13,538 bases of DNA from an uncultured Bacilli bacterium (GTDB lineage: Bacteria; Bacillota_I; Bacilli_A; RF39; UBA660): NCBI GenBank assembly GCA_934101605.1, contig CAKORS010000027.1, positions 1 to 13,538 of the forward strand. The letters are read 5' to 3'. The notes below the pieces were generated by a model. The model had not been told where the DNA came from. It saw nothing but the letters and a program-made list of their open reading frames with translations, and searched no databases. The position numbers were made by a program, and so were the translations under genes. Of the stretch, positions 7,257 to 13,459 are shown piece after piece; position 1 is the first letter of the stretch, and each line of letters starts with the position of its first letter.

Positions 7257-8031
7257 TAAAGAACACCAAAATTATTTAAAAAAAATTAAAAGAAATAAGA
7301 TAATCATTATAACATTTAGAATAGCTATTTTATTAATATTCCTAATAACCTGGGAATTACTAGTAAGATTTAATATAGCTAATAAATTTCTAACATCATC
7401 GCCAACAGAAGTAATAAAAACAGCATACAATTTATTTAAACAAAGTAACTTAATATCACATATAAATATAACTTTATTAGAAGTAATAATAAGTTTTTTA
7501 TTATCAAGTATTATAGGTCTTATAATAGCAACAATTATGTGGTGGAATAAAAACATATCAAAAATAATTGATCCATACCTAACAATAATAAACTCATTAC
7601 CAAAAGTATCTTTAGGACCATTAATCATAATATGGTCTGGAGCAAATATAAAATCAATAATACTAATGGCCTTATTAATATCATTATTTACAACTATAAT
7701 TAACATGTATACAGCATTTATAGAAACTGATCAAAACAAAATACTCTTATTAAAATCTTTACAAGCATCTAAATTCCAAATATTTAAAAAATTAATATTA
7801 AGAAGTAATATAAAAAATATAATCAGTACTTTAAAAATAAATATTAGTCTAACACTAATTGGTGTAATAATGGGAGAACTTTTAGTATCTAAAAAAGGTT
7901 TGGGATATCTAATAACATATGGTTCTCAAATGTTTAATCTAAAACTAGTAATTACATCAATTGTAATTCTAGGAATAATGTCTTATCTAATATATAAAAT
8001 AATAGATACTATAGAAAAACATATTTCTTAA
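7243..8031 (+). CDS. ABC transporter permease (binding-protein-dependent, SsuC/ThiX type)
   Basis: A 262-residue inner-membrane subunit with about six hydrophobic spans. LPKVSLGPLIIIWSG at about 119-133 and the EAA-type cytoplasmic loop at about 174-192 (QASKFQIFKKLILRS) mark the BPD_transp_1 family and the coupling helix that contacts the ATPase. The GELLVSKKGLGYLI region near 211-224 is also typical of sulfonate/taurine/thiamin-precursor permeases. The ATG at 7243 has a GGAAGGA site; a second ATG two codons later is possible. It overlaps the ATPase gene by 14 nt. The gene is followed by a strong terminator, which closes the operon. Confidence 0.93.
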   Translation: MNMYSKEHQNYLKKIKRNKIIIITFRIAILLIFLITWELLVRFNIANKFLTSSPTEVIKTAYNLFKQSNLISHINITLLEVIISFLLSSIIGLIIATIMWWNKNISKIIDPYLTIINSLPKVSLGPLIIIWSGANIKSIILMALLISLFTTIINMYTAFIETDQNKILLLKSLQASKFQIFKKLILRSNIKNIISTLKINISLTLIGVIMGELLVSKKGLGYLITYGSQMFNLKLVITSIVILGIMSYLIYKIIDTIEKHIS

Positions 8032-8046
8032 ATTTATGAACATAAT

Positions 8047-8074
8047 AAAAATCATGTTTGTTAACATGATTTTT
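8047..8074. terminator. Bidirectional rho-independent terminator
   Basis: A perfect 12-bp stem (8047-8058 with 8063-8074) has a 4-nt TGTT loop. It is flanked by an A-run on the left and a T-run on the right, so it can terminate both the plus-strand ABC operon and the minus-strand thiol operon. The stop codon of the minus-strand CPHC protein (8074-8076) touches the stem. Confidence 0.88.
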
Positions 8075-8556
8075 TACTTTTCATTATTTTTTATTTTTTT
8101 ATAAATATCAAAACTATTATTATGATTATCTTTTATTTGCTTTATCATATCTTCTACATCATTTTTATCAAAACCAGTATAAGACTTATCTCCAATTATA
8201 GTATAAGGAACCCCTTTTATTTCATCTCCCATTGCATCACTGAAAGTTTTTAAAAGTTCTGCATTTTCTTTATTATACCAAACCTCAAACCCATATATTC
8301 TAACATAATCTTTATAATCCTTACTTATATCTTCTAAATAACTAAACTCTTCTTCACAATGAGGACAACCATCACCCCAAAATATATATAAATTAATCTT
8401 ATCTTTGCTATACTTAATATCACTTAAAACTGCATTTTTATTAAGAACTAAAGACTTAGAATTTAAATACTTCCCATGTCCAAAAAAAGCAAATAAAATA
8501 ACTCCTAAAACTATAATAACTGTTATAACATAAAATATTATCTTTTCTTTTTTCAT
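8074..8556 (-). CDS. Membrane-anchored extracytoplasmic thioredoxin-like protein (CPHC motif)
   Basis: A 160-residue protein. A short basic N-terminus and one membrane segment at about 6-25 place the rest outside the cell. The domain has the thioredoxin-fold active site F-W-G-D-G-C64-P-H-C67 and the cis-proline loop GVP117. CPHC is the motif of DsbA-like oxidants and of some TlpA/DsbC-type reductants, so redox direction cannot be read from the motif alone. As last gene after the CcdA-like protein it is the obvious recipient of electrons carried across the membrane. The start has a GGAGGT site that overlaps the ccdA-like stop codon, implying coupling. No client protein such as cytochrome c or MsrA/B is encoded beside it. 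Confidence 0.85.
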   Translation of the reverse strand: MKKEKIIFYVITVIIVLGVILFAFFGHGKYLNSKSLVLNKNAVLSDIKYSKDKINLYIFWGDGCPHCEEEFSYLEDISKDYKDYVRIYGFEVWYNKENAELLKTFSDAMGDEIKGVPYTIIGDKSYTGFDKNDVEDMIKQIKDNHNNSFDIYKKIKNNEK

Positions 8557-8564
8557 ACTACCTC

Positions 8565-9425
8565 CTAAAAATTAAACATTATCCATTCTGGTTTTACTAC
8601 CATTAAAACTCCTATTAATACCATTATTATACCACCAATTAAATGCGAATACTTAGTATATTTATTAGATATTCCCTTTATCTTCAAAGTTTTCATAGCA
8701 ATAAAAAATATAAATAAATCATCAATTAAGAAAAATAAAATATATAACCCAAAATAAATAAAATATTCAAGTCCACTTAAATTATTTAAATACATAACTT
8801 GTGTAAAAACAACTGGTAATCCAAGTGAACATAAAAGTTCTAATATATTAACAGATATAGCAAGAACCATAACTCCTAAAATAGCAAGTAAAAAACTTTT
8901 CTCACTAACAATTCTTCTTATCTCATTCATAATTTTACTTCTTTTTTTACTATCAGTAACAGAACACCCAACATCCTTCTTACTTTCACTAACATACTTA
9001 TATATATTTATCATACCAAAAACTATAGCAAAAATAGAAATAACTAACCTTATAAAAGTTATACTAGATAAAAAACTAGCTAAATTAAGCCAAGATATCA
9101 TAAATAATAAATATACAACCCCACTTGTTCCAATAAAAGTAAGACCTAAAATCCACATCTTTTTCCTATCTTTCATAGTAAATAACATAGATATCAAAAA
9201 TACCAATATCCACATAGCACATGGATTAAAACCATCAACTAAACCTACTACTATAGAAAATATAGGTAATGAAACACTCTTAGCATCAATACTTCCCAAT
9301 ATAGGAACATTATATTTAGTCTCTATTTTACTACTATTACTAACTAACTCTTTACTTTGTGCATAAACCTTAAAAGGAATTAACAATAAAAGTAAAATAC
9401 TCATATATAATATAAATTTCTTCAT
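8565..9425 (-). CDS. CcdA/DsbD-transmembrane-domain-like thiol-electron carrier
   Basis: A 286-residue polytopic membrane protein with a cleavable-looking signal (hydrophobic 4-18, VYA22-Q) and about six further spans. The redox cysteines of the CcdA/DsbD family are visible: C69 in GFNPCAMWIL and C199 in ELLCSLGLP, about 130 residues apart in matching helices. It should shuttle reducing equivalents from a cytoplasmic thioredoxin to extracytoplasmic thiol proteins. The genes on either side encode exactly such partners, a small cytoplasmic thioredoxin upstream and an anchored CPHC protein downstream. An extra cysteine, C154, lies in a charged central loop. The AAAGGAGATGAT site is strong and the start is 3 nt past the thioredoxin stop. 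It is larger than minimal CcdA and has an N-terminal extracytoplasmic stretch of about 30 residues. Confidence 0.85.
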   Translation of the reverse strand: MKKFILYMSILLLLLIPFKVYAQSKELVSNSSKIETKYNVPILGSIDAKSVSLPIFSIVVGLVDGFNPCAMWILVFLISMLFTMKDRKKMWILGLTFIGTSGVVYLLFMISWLNLASFLSSITFIRLVISIFAIVFGMINIYKYVSESKKDVGCSVTDSKKRSKIMNEIRRIVSEKSFLLAILGVMVLAISVNILELLCSLGLPVVFTQVMYLNNLSGLEYFIYFGLYILFFLIDDLFIFFIAMKTLKIKGISNKYTKYSHLIGGIIMVLIGVLMVVKPEWIMFNF

Positions 9426-9428
9426 AAA

Positions 9429-9689
9429 TTAATCATCTCCTTTAAAAAATTCTAATAACTCTTGCCTACTTTTTTCACCAACAATTCTCCTTACTTCCCT
9501 ATCATTATTAACAAGAATATAAACAGGCAAAACTACTCCAACATGATATTTATCTATAACATTATTATCCATATCATAGTCATAACTAATAATATCTTCT
9601 AAAAAAACATCTTTTAAAACATTATCTAATGTATCATTCATAATAATACACGACATACACCAAGATGCTGTAATCTTAATTAATTTCAT
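9429..9689 (-). CDS. Minimal cytoplasmic thioredoxin-family protein (CMSC motif)
   Basis: An 86-residue thioredoxin-fold protein. The active site W10-C11-M-S-C14 lies directly after the first strand (MKLIKITAS), and the cis-proline is P55 in VGVVLPVYIL. It lacks a signal peptide, so it is cytoplasmic and may feed the CcdA-like carrier encoded 3 nt downstream. CMSC instead of CGPC would change redox potential and partner choice. A GTG start at 9698 and an ATG at 9695 are also in frame, but the ATG at 9687-9689 has GGTGAT 4 nt upstream and begins exactly at the first strand, so it is preferred. It overlaps the desulfurase stop by 14 nt, so the two proteins are probably made together. Confidence 0.85.
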   Translation of the reverse strand: MKLIKITASWCMSCIIMNDTLDNVLKDVFLEDIISYDYDMDNNVIDKYHVGVVLPVYILVNNDREVRRIVGEKSRQELLEFFKGDD

Positions 9690-10800
9690 ATTCATCACCC
9701 ATAAATAAATCTAAAACCCTTAAAAATTCTTTTATCTCTTCTATAGAAGTTTTATAAGATAAACTAACTCTAAAAGAAGATTTAGCCCTTTCCATATCAT
9801 TAGTAACATTATAAACACCTAAAGAGTAACTATTATTACTAGAACAAGCAGTCTGTGTAGAAATATATATTTTATTCTTATTAAAAAACTCTTGAATCTT
9901 TAAAGAATCAATACCTAAAATACTTAAATTAATAATATAAGGAATAGACTTATCAGTGCTGTTAAGCTTAATGTTCTTATACTTCTTTATATGATTTCTT
10001 ATCATTTCATTAAGTTCTAAAACATACTTATAATTACAATCTATATTACTTTTAAATAAATCTATAGCTTTTGATAAAGAACATATAAGTTCTGTTTGAG
10101 GAGTCCCACTTCTATATATAGTAGTACTTTTTCCTCCATTTAAAAGTGGTTTTAATTTAACTGATCTTTTCTTTATAAGACCACCTATACCCTTAAAGCA
10201 AAATATCTTATGTCCAGAAAAACTAACTAAATCAACATTACTTAAATCTATATTACATTTTCCTAAACATTGAGTTATATCACTATGAAAATAAATATCT
10301 TTATATTCACTTAATATATTACCTATTTCTTCAATAGGTTGTCTTATTCCCATCTCACTATTAACCGCCCCGATACTAACAAGTAACGTTTTATCATTTA
10401 TTAATTTTTTTAAACTATTTAAGTTAACACATCCATTACTATCTAAATCAACAAATAAAATTTTATAACCATCATCTTGTAACTGACTAATTGGTCCATA
10501 TATTGAAGAATGTTCAAGTCTAGTAGTAATAATCTCATTTCTAGAACCATTTATAATACCTTTTAAAACAGTATTATTAGATTCAGTAGCCCCACTAGTA
10601 AAAATAATTTCATCATCAAATATATTAAAAAAGTTACATATATTTTTAATAGACTTATTAATCTCCCTAAAAGAAGCATATCCTAAATCATGACTAGAAT
10701 TAGGATTAGCATAATACTTATTAACAATCAAATTAAAATAATCTAAAACTTGTTGATCAACTTTAGTAGTAGCAGAATAATCCAAATATATCTCTTCCAT
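9676..10800 (-). CDS. Cysteine desulfurase, NifS/IscS-type class V aminotransferase
   Basis: A full-length PLP enzyme of 374 residues. It shows YLDYSATT at 5-12, NPNSSH at 32-37, TSGATESNN at 68-76, and H97 in TRLEHSS. It also has the PLP-contacting D174 in HSDITQ, the Schiff-base lysine K198 in SFSGHK, RSGTP at 230-234, and the catalytic cysteine C319 in TQTACSS. It should convert cysteine to alanine and a protein-bound persulfide for Fe-S clusters, tRNA thiolation or other sulfur uses. No IscU/SufU, ThiI or MnmA gene is adjacent; instead it is overlapped by a thioredoxin and followed by a CcdA-like carrier. The GGAGG site before the ATG is strong. The gene starts 92 nt after the XRE regulator gene, in a gap with direct repeats. 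Confidence 0.93.
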   Translation of the reverse strand: MEEIYLDYSATTKVDQQVLDYFNLIVNKYYANPNSSHDLGYASFREINKSIKNICNFFNIFDDEIIFTSGATESNNTVLKGIINGSRNEIITTRLEHSSIYGPISQLQDDGYKILFVDLDSNGCVNLNSLKKLINDKTLLVSIGAVNSEMGIRQPIEEIGNILSEYKDIYFHSDITQCLGKCNIDLSNVDLVSFSGHKIFCFKGIGGLIKKRSVKLKPLLNGGKSTTIYRSGTPQTELICSLSKAIDLFKSNIDCNYKYVLELNEMIRNHIKKYKNIKLNSTDKSIPYIINLSILGIDSLKIQEFFNKNKIYISTQTACSSNNSYSLGVYNVTNDMERAKSSFRVSLSYKTSIEEIKEFLRVLDLFMGDEYEIN

Positions 10801-10855
10801 AAAATTCCTCCACTACTAAATTTTTACATAAAAAAAGAAAATGATAAATAAAATA

Positions 10856-10884
10856 TAAGTTGAATTGACTAAACTTTAAGTTGA
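10856..10884. repeat. Direct repeat pair TAAGTTGA, candidate operator upstream of the desulfurase operon
   Basis: Two copies of TAAGTTGA (10856-10863 and 10877-10884) are spaced 21 bp start to start, which is two helical turns, in the 92-nt gap between the XRE regulator and the desulfurase gene. The second copy also forms an imperfect palindrome, AACTTTAAGTT at 10872-10882. This would suit a dimeric HTH protein, and the adjacent XRE regulator is the natural candidate. A chance match in A/T-rich sequence cannot be ruled out. Confidence 0.35.
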
Positions 10885-10892
10885 GTTATATC

Positions 10893-11582
10893 TTAACAAT
10901 CATCTTCTAAACTAAGTGGTATATTATATTTAATAACTTTATTATCAAATGAGGTAGCATTAATCTCTATAAATAATTTATTATGAGCATAATCCTTACA
11001 ATTAGCCTCATAATTATCAACAACAAATTTAACCTCTTTTAAATACTCTTCCAAAGTAATATTTTTATTTTTTAAAACCTTACAATTAGTAATCTTTTTT
11101 AAAACATTATCACTTTTCTCATATAAAACACAATCAATATTTTTATAACTTGTATTATCATCTCCACCACAATATTCAATATTAGAAACATATATAGAAG
11201 TTTTACTCTTATTATAAGAAATACTACCAGAAATATTAAAATTATCACAATTAGAACTTATAGTCTTAAACTTAAAAGAACTATCTTTATTACTATATAA
11301 AAATATCATAATAATTAAACCAATTATAATAAAAGAAAAAACTCCTATTAATAATTTATTTATCTTTTTATTTCGTTTTCTACCCTCTAAAATATCATTA
11401 ATATCAACATTAAAATCATTACTAATTTGTTTTATTAATGCAATATCAGGAATATTTTTACCATTCTCCCATTTACTTACAGCCTGATATGTAACATTAT
11501 ACTTATCTGCAAATTGTTGTTGTGTCATATGATTACTAGTTCTAATTTCTTTTATAAACTTACCAATCTTTTCTTGATCCAT
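10893..11582 (-). CDS. Membrane-anchored XRE-family transcriptional regulator with Cys-rich extracytoplasmic domain
   Basis: A 229-residue protein. Residues about 6-61 form a Cro/C1-type helix-turn-helix (IREIRTS-like IKEIRTSNHMTQQQFADKYNV, then VSKWENGK at 35-42 and the PDIALIKQIS helix). A basic linker precedes one membrane span at about 77-96. The remaining roughly 130 residues lie outside and are unlike a named domain I know. They hold six cysteines (112, 138, 151, 167, 195, 229), an even number suited to disulfides. Outside-to-inside signalling to the HTH is inference. The gene directly precedes the desulfurase-thioredoxin-CcdA operon. It has a GGTGG ribosome binding site and an extended -10 upstream. 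Confidence 0.85.
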   Translation of the reverse strand: MDQEKIGKFIKEIRTSNHMTQQQFADKYNVTYQAVSKWENGKNIPDIALIKQISNDFNVDINDILEGRKRNKKINKLLIGVFSFIIIGLIIMIFLYSNKDSSFKFKTISSNCDNFNISGSISYNKSKTSIYVSNIEYCGGDDNTSYKNIDCVLYEKSDNVLKKITNCKVLKNKNITLEEYLKEVKFVVDNYEANCKDYAHNKLFIEINATSFDNKVIKYNIPLSLEDDC

Positions 11583-11608
11583 ATTACCACCACAACTTTC
11601 TATAAAAC

Positions 11609-11617
11609 ATTATATCA
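11609..11617 (-). promoter_or_regulatory. Extended -10 promoter element for the XRE regulator gene
   Basis: The minus strand reads TGATATAAT, a perfect TGnTATAAT extended -10, 27 nt upstream of the XRE ATG and after the stop of the 78-residue gene. No clear -35 is needed for this promoter type and none is obvious. The regulator, and perhaps the thiol operon behind it, can therefore start here. Confidence 0.6.
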
Positions 11618-11635
11618 TAAAAAGTAAATAAATAA

Positions 11636-11872
11636 CTATCTATATCTCATTCTTTTCATGTTATCCATGGCATCCCACTCAACTACTTTATCAAAAGCCT
11701 TTTCCGCTCTTAAAATCATATTAGAATCTCCACTCTCTAATATTTCTTTTCTTACATTAAGTATATTTATAGCATTACTAAAATCATCTGCAATACCTCT
11801 TTTTCCAATAATATAATTAGCTAAAACAATAACATAATCCTTCCATAATCTAATTTTTTTATCTTCATTCAT
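11636..11872 (-). CDS. Small hypothetical protein, soluble and helical
   Basis: A 78-residue protein of unknown function, which I do not recognise. It has no signal peptide or membrane span, is rich in charged residues, and looks all-helical (KKIRLWKDYVIVLANYIIGKRG, then FSNAINILNVRKEIL, then ILRAEKAFDKVVEWDAM). It ends in a basic MKRMRYR tail. The ATG has a strong GAGGAGG site 10 nt upstream, and the protein-like composition supports a real gene. It lies upstream of, and on the same strand as, the XRE regulator (53-nt gap with its own promoter element), and is divergent from the DUF368 gene with only about 65 nt between the starts. The stop is TAG. Confidence 0.7.
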   Translation of the reverse strand: MNEDKKIRLWKDYVIVLANYIIGKRGIADDFSNAINILNVRKEILESGDSNMILRAEKAFDKVVEWDAMDNMKRMRYR

Positions 11873-11937
11873 AATTATATTTCCTCCTCTTAAGAATAAA
11901 AAAATACTATCAACAATATTATTAAATGGTGATTAAT

Positions 11938-12729
11938 TTGAAAAATTTAACTTTAGGTTTTTTAGCAGGAATAGCAAGTATAATACCAGGTATAAGTGGT
12001 TCTGCTTTATTAATAACATTTAATTTATATGATAAAATAATTAAATATATAAATAACATATTTAAAAACCCTAAAGAAAGTATTAAATTTCTAACTCCTA
12101 TAGCAATAGGAATAACACTAGGAATAATCTTATTTAGTAATATTTTAAACTTCTTAATAAAAAAATATAGTCTAATTTTGTCTATAATATTTATATTTTT
12201 AATAATAAGTACCCTACCAAATATAATAAATAAAATAGATATTCAAAATAATAAAAAAAATATAATATATTTCTTTTTAACATTTTCTATAGGAATAAGT
12301 TTATTACTTATTAAAAATACAATATTAATATCATTAAATAAAAATATTATTACTTTTTTTATAATGGGAATTATTTTATCAATATCGACTATAATACCTG
12401 GAATATCAACTACAATACTTTTTAATCTTTTTGGAGTTTACACTATCTACTTAAATGCATTAAGCACATTAAATATAAAAATATTAATCCCAATATTTAT
12501 GGGATTTATAATAACAACATTTCTATTATCAAAACTTATAAATTATTTATTAACAAACCATAAAGATAAAACATACCTTTCCATATTAGGCTTTACAATC
12601 TCTACAATTCCATCACTATTTTTAACAAAAATAGAAATAAATAATGAACTATTTATTGGACTAATACTAGGAATAATAATTCTATTACTAGTATTAAAAG
12701 CATTAAAAAGGTTAAATAATGAACACTAA
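11938..12729 (+). CDS. DUF368 family membrane protein (PopT-type polyprenyl-phosphate transporter family)
   Basis: A polytopic membrane protein of about 263 residues. The DUF368 hallmark occurs twice, as IIPGISGSA near the N-terminus and IIPGISTTI in the second half, with re-entrant-type repeats and roughly eight hydrophobic spans. DUF368 proteins have been linked to undecaprenyl-phosphate recycling across the membrane (PopT); assigning that substrate here is by family. An in-frame ATG at 11926 exists, but the TTG at 11938 is preferred. GGTGAT lies 4 nt before it, as at other starts in this window, and family members typically begin just ahead of the NLTLGFLAG segment. The gene is coupled by an 11-nt overlap to the ZIP gene. 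The second repeat ends in STT instead of the SGG/SGS of the first. Confidence 0.85.
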   Translation: MKNLTLGFLAGIASIIPGISGSALLITFNLYDKIIKYINNIFKNPKESIKFLTPIAIGITLGIILFSNILNFLIKKYSLILSIIFIFLIISTLPNIINKIDIQNNKKNIIYFFLTFSIGISLLLIKNTILISLNKNIITFFIMGIILSISTIIPGISTTILFNLFGVYTIYLNALSTLNIKILIPIFMGFIITTFLLSKLINYLLTNHKDKTYLSILGFTISTIPSLFLTKIEINNELFIGLILGIIILLLVLKALKRLNNEH

Positions 12730-13459
12730 AATAGCTATAATAATATCACTTATCGCAGGGTTATCAACCCTAATTGGTTCATTTATAATTCTTTTTATAA
12801 AAAGAAATAGTGATAAAACAATAATAATATCATTAGCATTTTCATCAAGCATAATGTTTTTTATATCAATATTTGATTTAATACCAGAAAGTTATAATTA
12901 TATAAAATTAAATAATAATATAACTACCACTATTACATTAGTTATAATATCTATAATAATTGGTATAACAATATCATTTATAATAGATAAATTAATACCA
13001 GAACAACAAAATAATATTAAAAAAATAGGAATACTTAGTTTTTTAACAATTATAATACATAATATTCCAGAAGGTATGGCAACATTTATAACAACATATG
13101 ATAACTTAAAATTAGGAATATCTATTGCTATAGCTATTTGTCTACATAATATTCCAGAAGGTATAACTATTTCACTACCTATATACTATTCAACAAATAA
13201 AAAAACTAAAGCTTTATTATATTCATTAATAGCAGCTTTAGCAGAACCACTTGGTGCTATAATAACTGCTATATTCTTAAAAAAATACATAAATTCTAAC
13301 TTTATAGGTATTCTATTTTCTGTAATAGCGGGATTAATGATTTATATATCAATATTAAAGCTATTAACTGAATCATTTTCATATAAAAAAAAGATATTAA
13401 CTATAATATCTTTTACACTAGGCATTCTGCTTTTTATTATTTTCTCTATAATTTTTTAA
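12719..13459 (+). CDS. ZIP family divalent metal transporter (ZupT/GufA-like)
   Basis: A 246-residue membrane protein with about eight spans. It carries the two ZIP metal-site motifs HNIPEG at 114-119 and 143-148, plus AEPLGA at 175-180, which matches the usual conserved AEPxG helix. DLIPES near 53-58 matches the first-half acidic motif. Uptake of zinc, iron or manganese is expected; the metal is not predictable. There is no long histidine-rich loop, which is common in small bacterial members. The ATG has AAAGG upstream and lies within the end of the DUF368 gene. The last 42 nt overlap, tail to tail, the end of a minus-strand glycosyltransferase-like gene. The two HNIPEG motifs are encoded by an identical 22-nt stretch. 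Confidence 0.93.
   Translation: MNTKIAIIISLIAGLSTLIGSFIILFIKRNSDKTIIISLAFSSSIMFFISIFDLIPESYNYIKLNNNITTTITLVIISIIIGITISFIIDKLIPEQQNNIKKIGILSFLTIIIHNIPEGMATFITTYDNLKLGISIAIAICLHNIPEGITISLPIYYSTNKKTKALLYSLIAALAEPLGAIITAIFLKKYINSNFIGILFSVIAGLMIYISILKLLTESFSYKKKILTIISFTLGILLFIIFSIIF
13056..13164 (+). repeat. Exact 22-nt in-frame direct repeat within the ZIP gene
   Basis: Positions 13056-13077 and 13143-13164 are identical and lie 87 nt (29 codons) apart in frame. Each encodes the LHNIPEG or IHNIPEG metal-site core. Recombination between them would remove 29 residues without a frameshift. Confidence 0.85.

Noticed and set aside
7272..7706. Minus-strand open frame of 144 codons opposite the permease gene
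   Set aside because: It lies wholly inside the intact permease gene, has no ribosome binding site, and its low-complexity I/N/F-rich product has no recognisable motif. It is a shadow of the plus-strand codons.
8565..9425. Interpretation of the CcdA-like gene as part of cytochrome c maturation
   Set aside because: No ResB/ResC, CcsA or cytochrome genes are present in the window, and the partners encoded next to it are thioredoxin-like proteins and a cysteine desulfurase.
9690..9698. GTG/ATG starts upstream for the small thioredoxin
   Set aside because: The ATG at 9689 has the better placed GGTGAT site and begins directly at the first strand of the fold.
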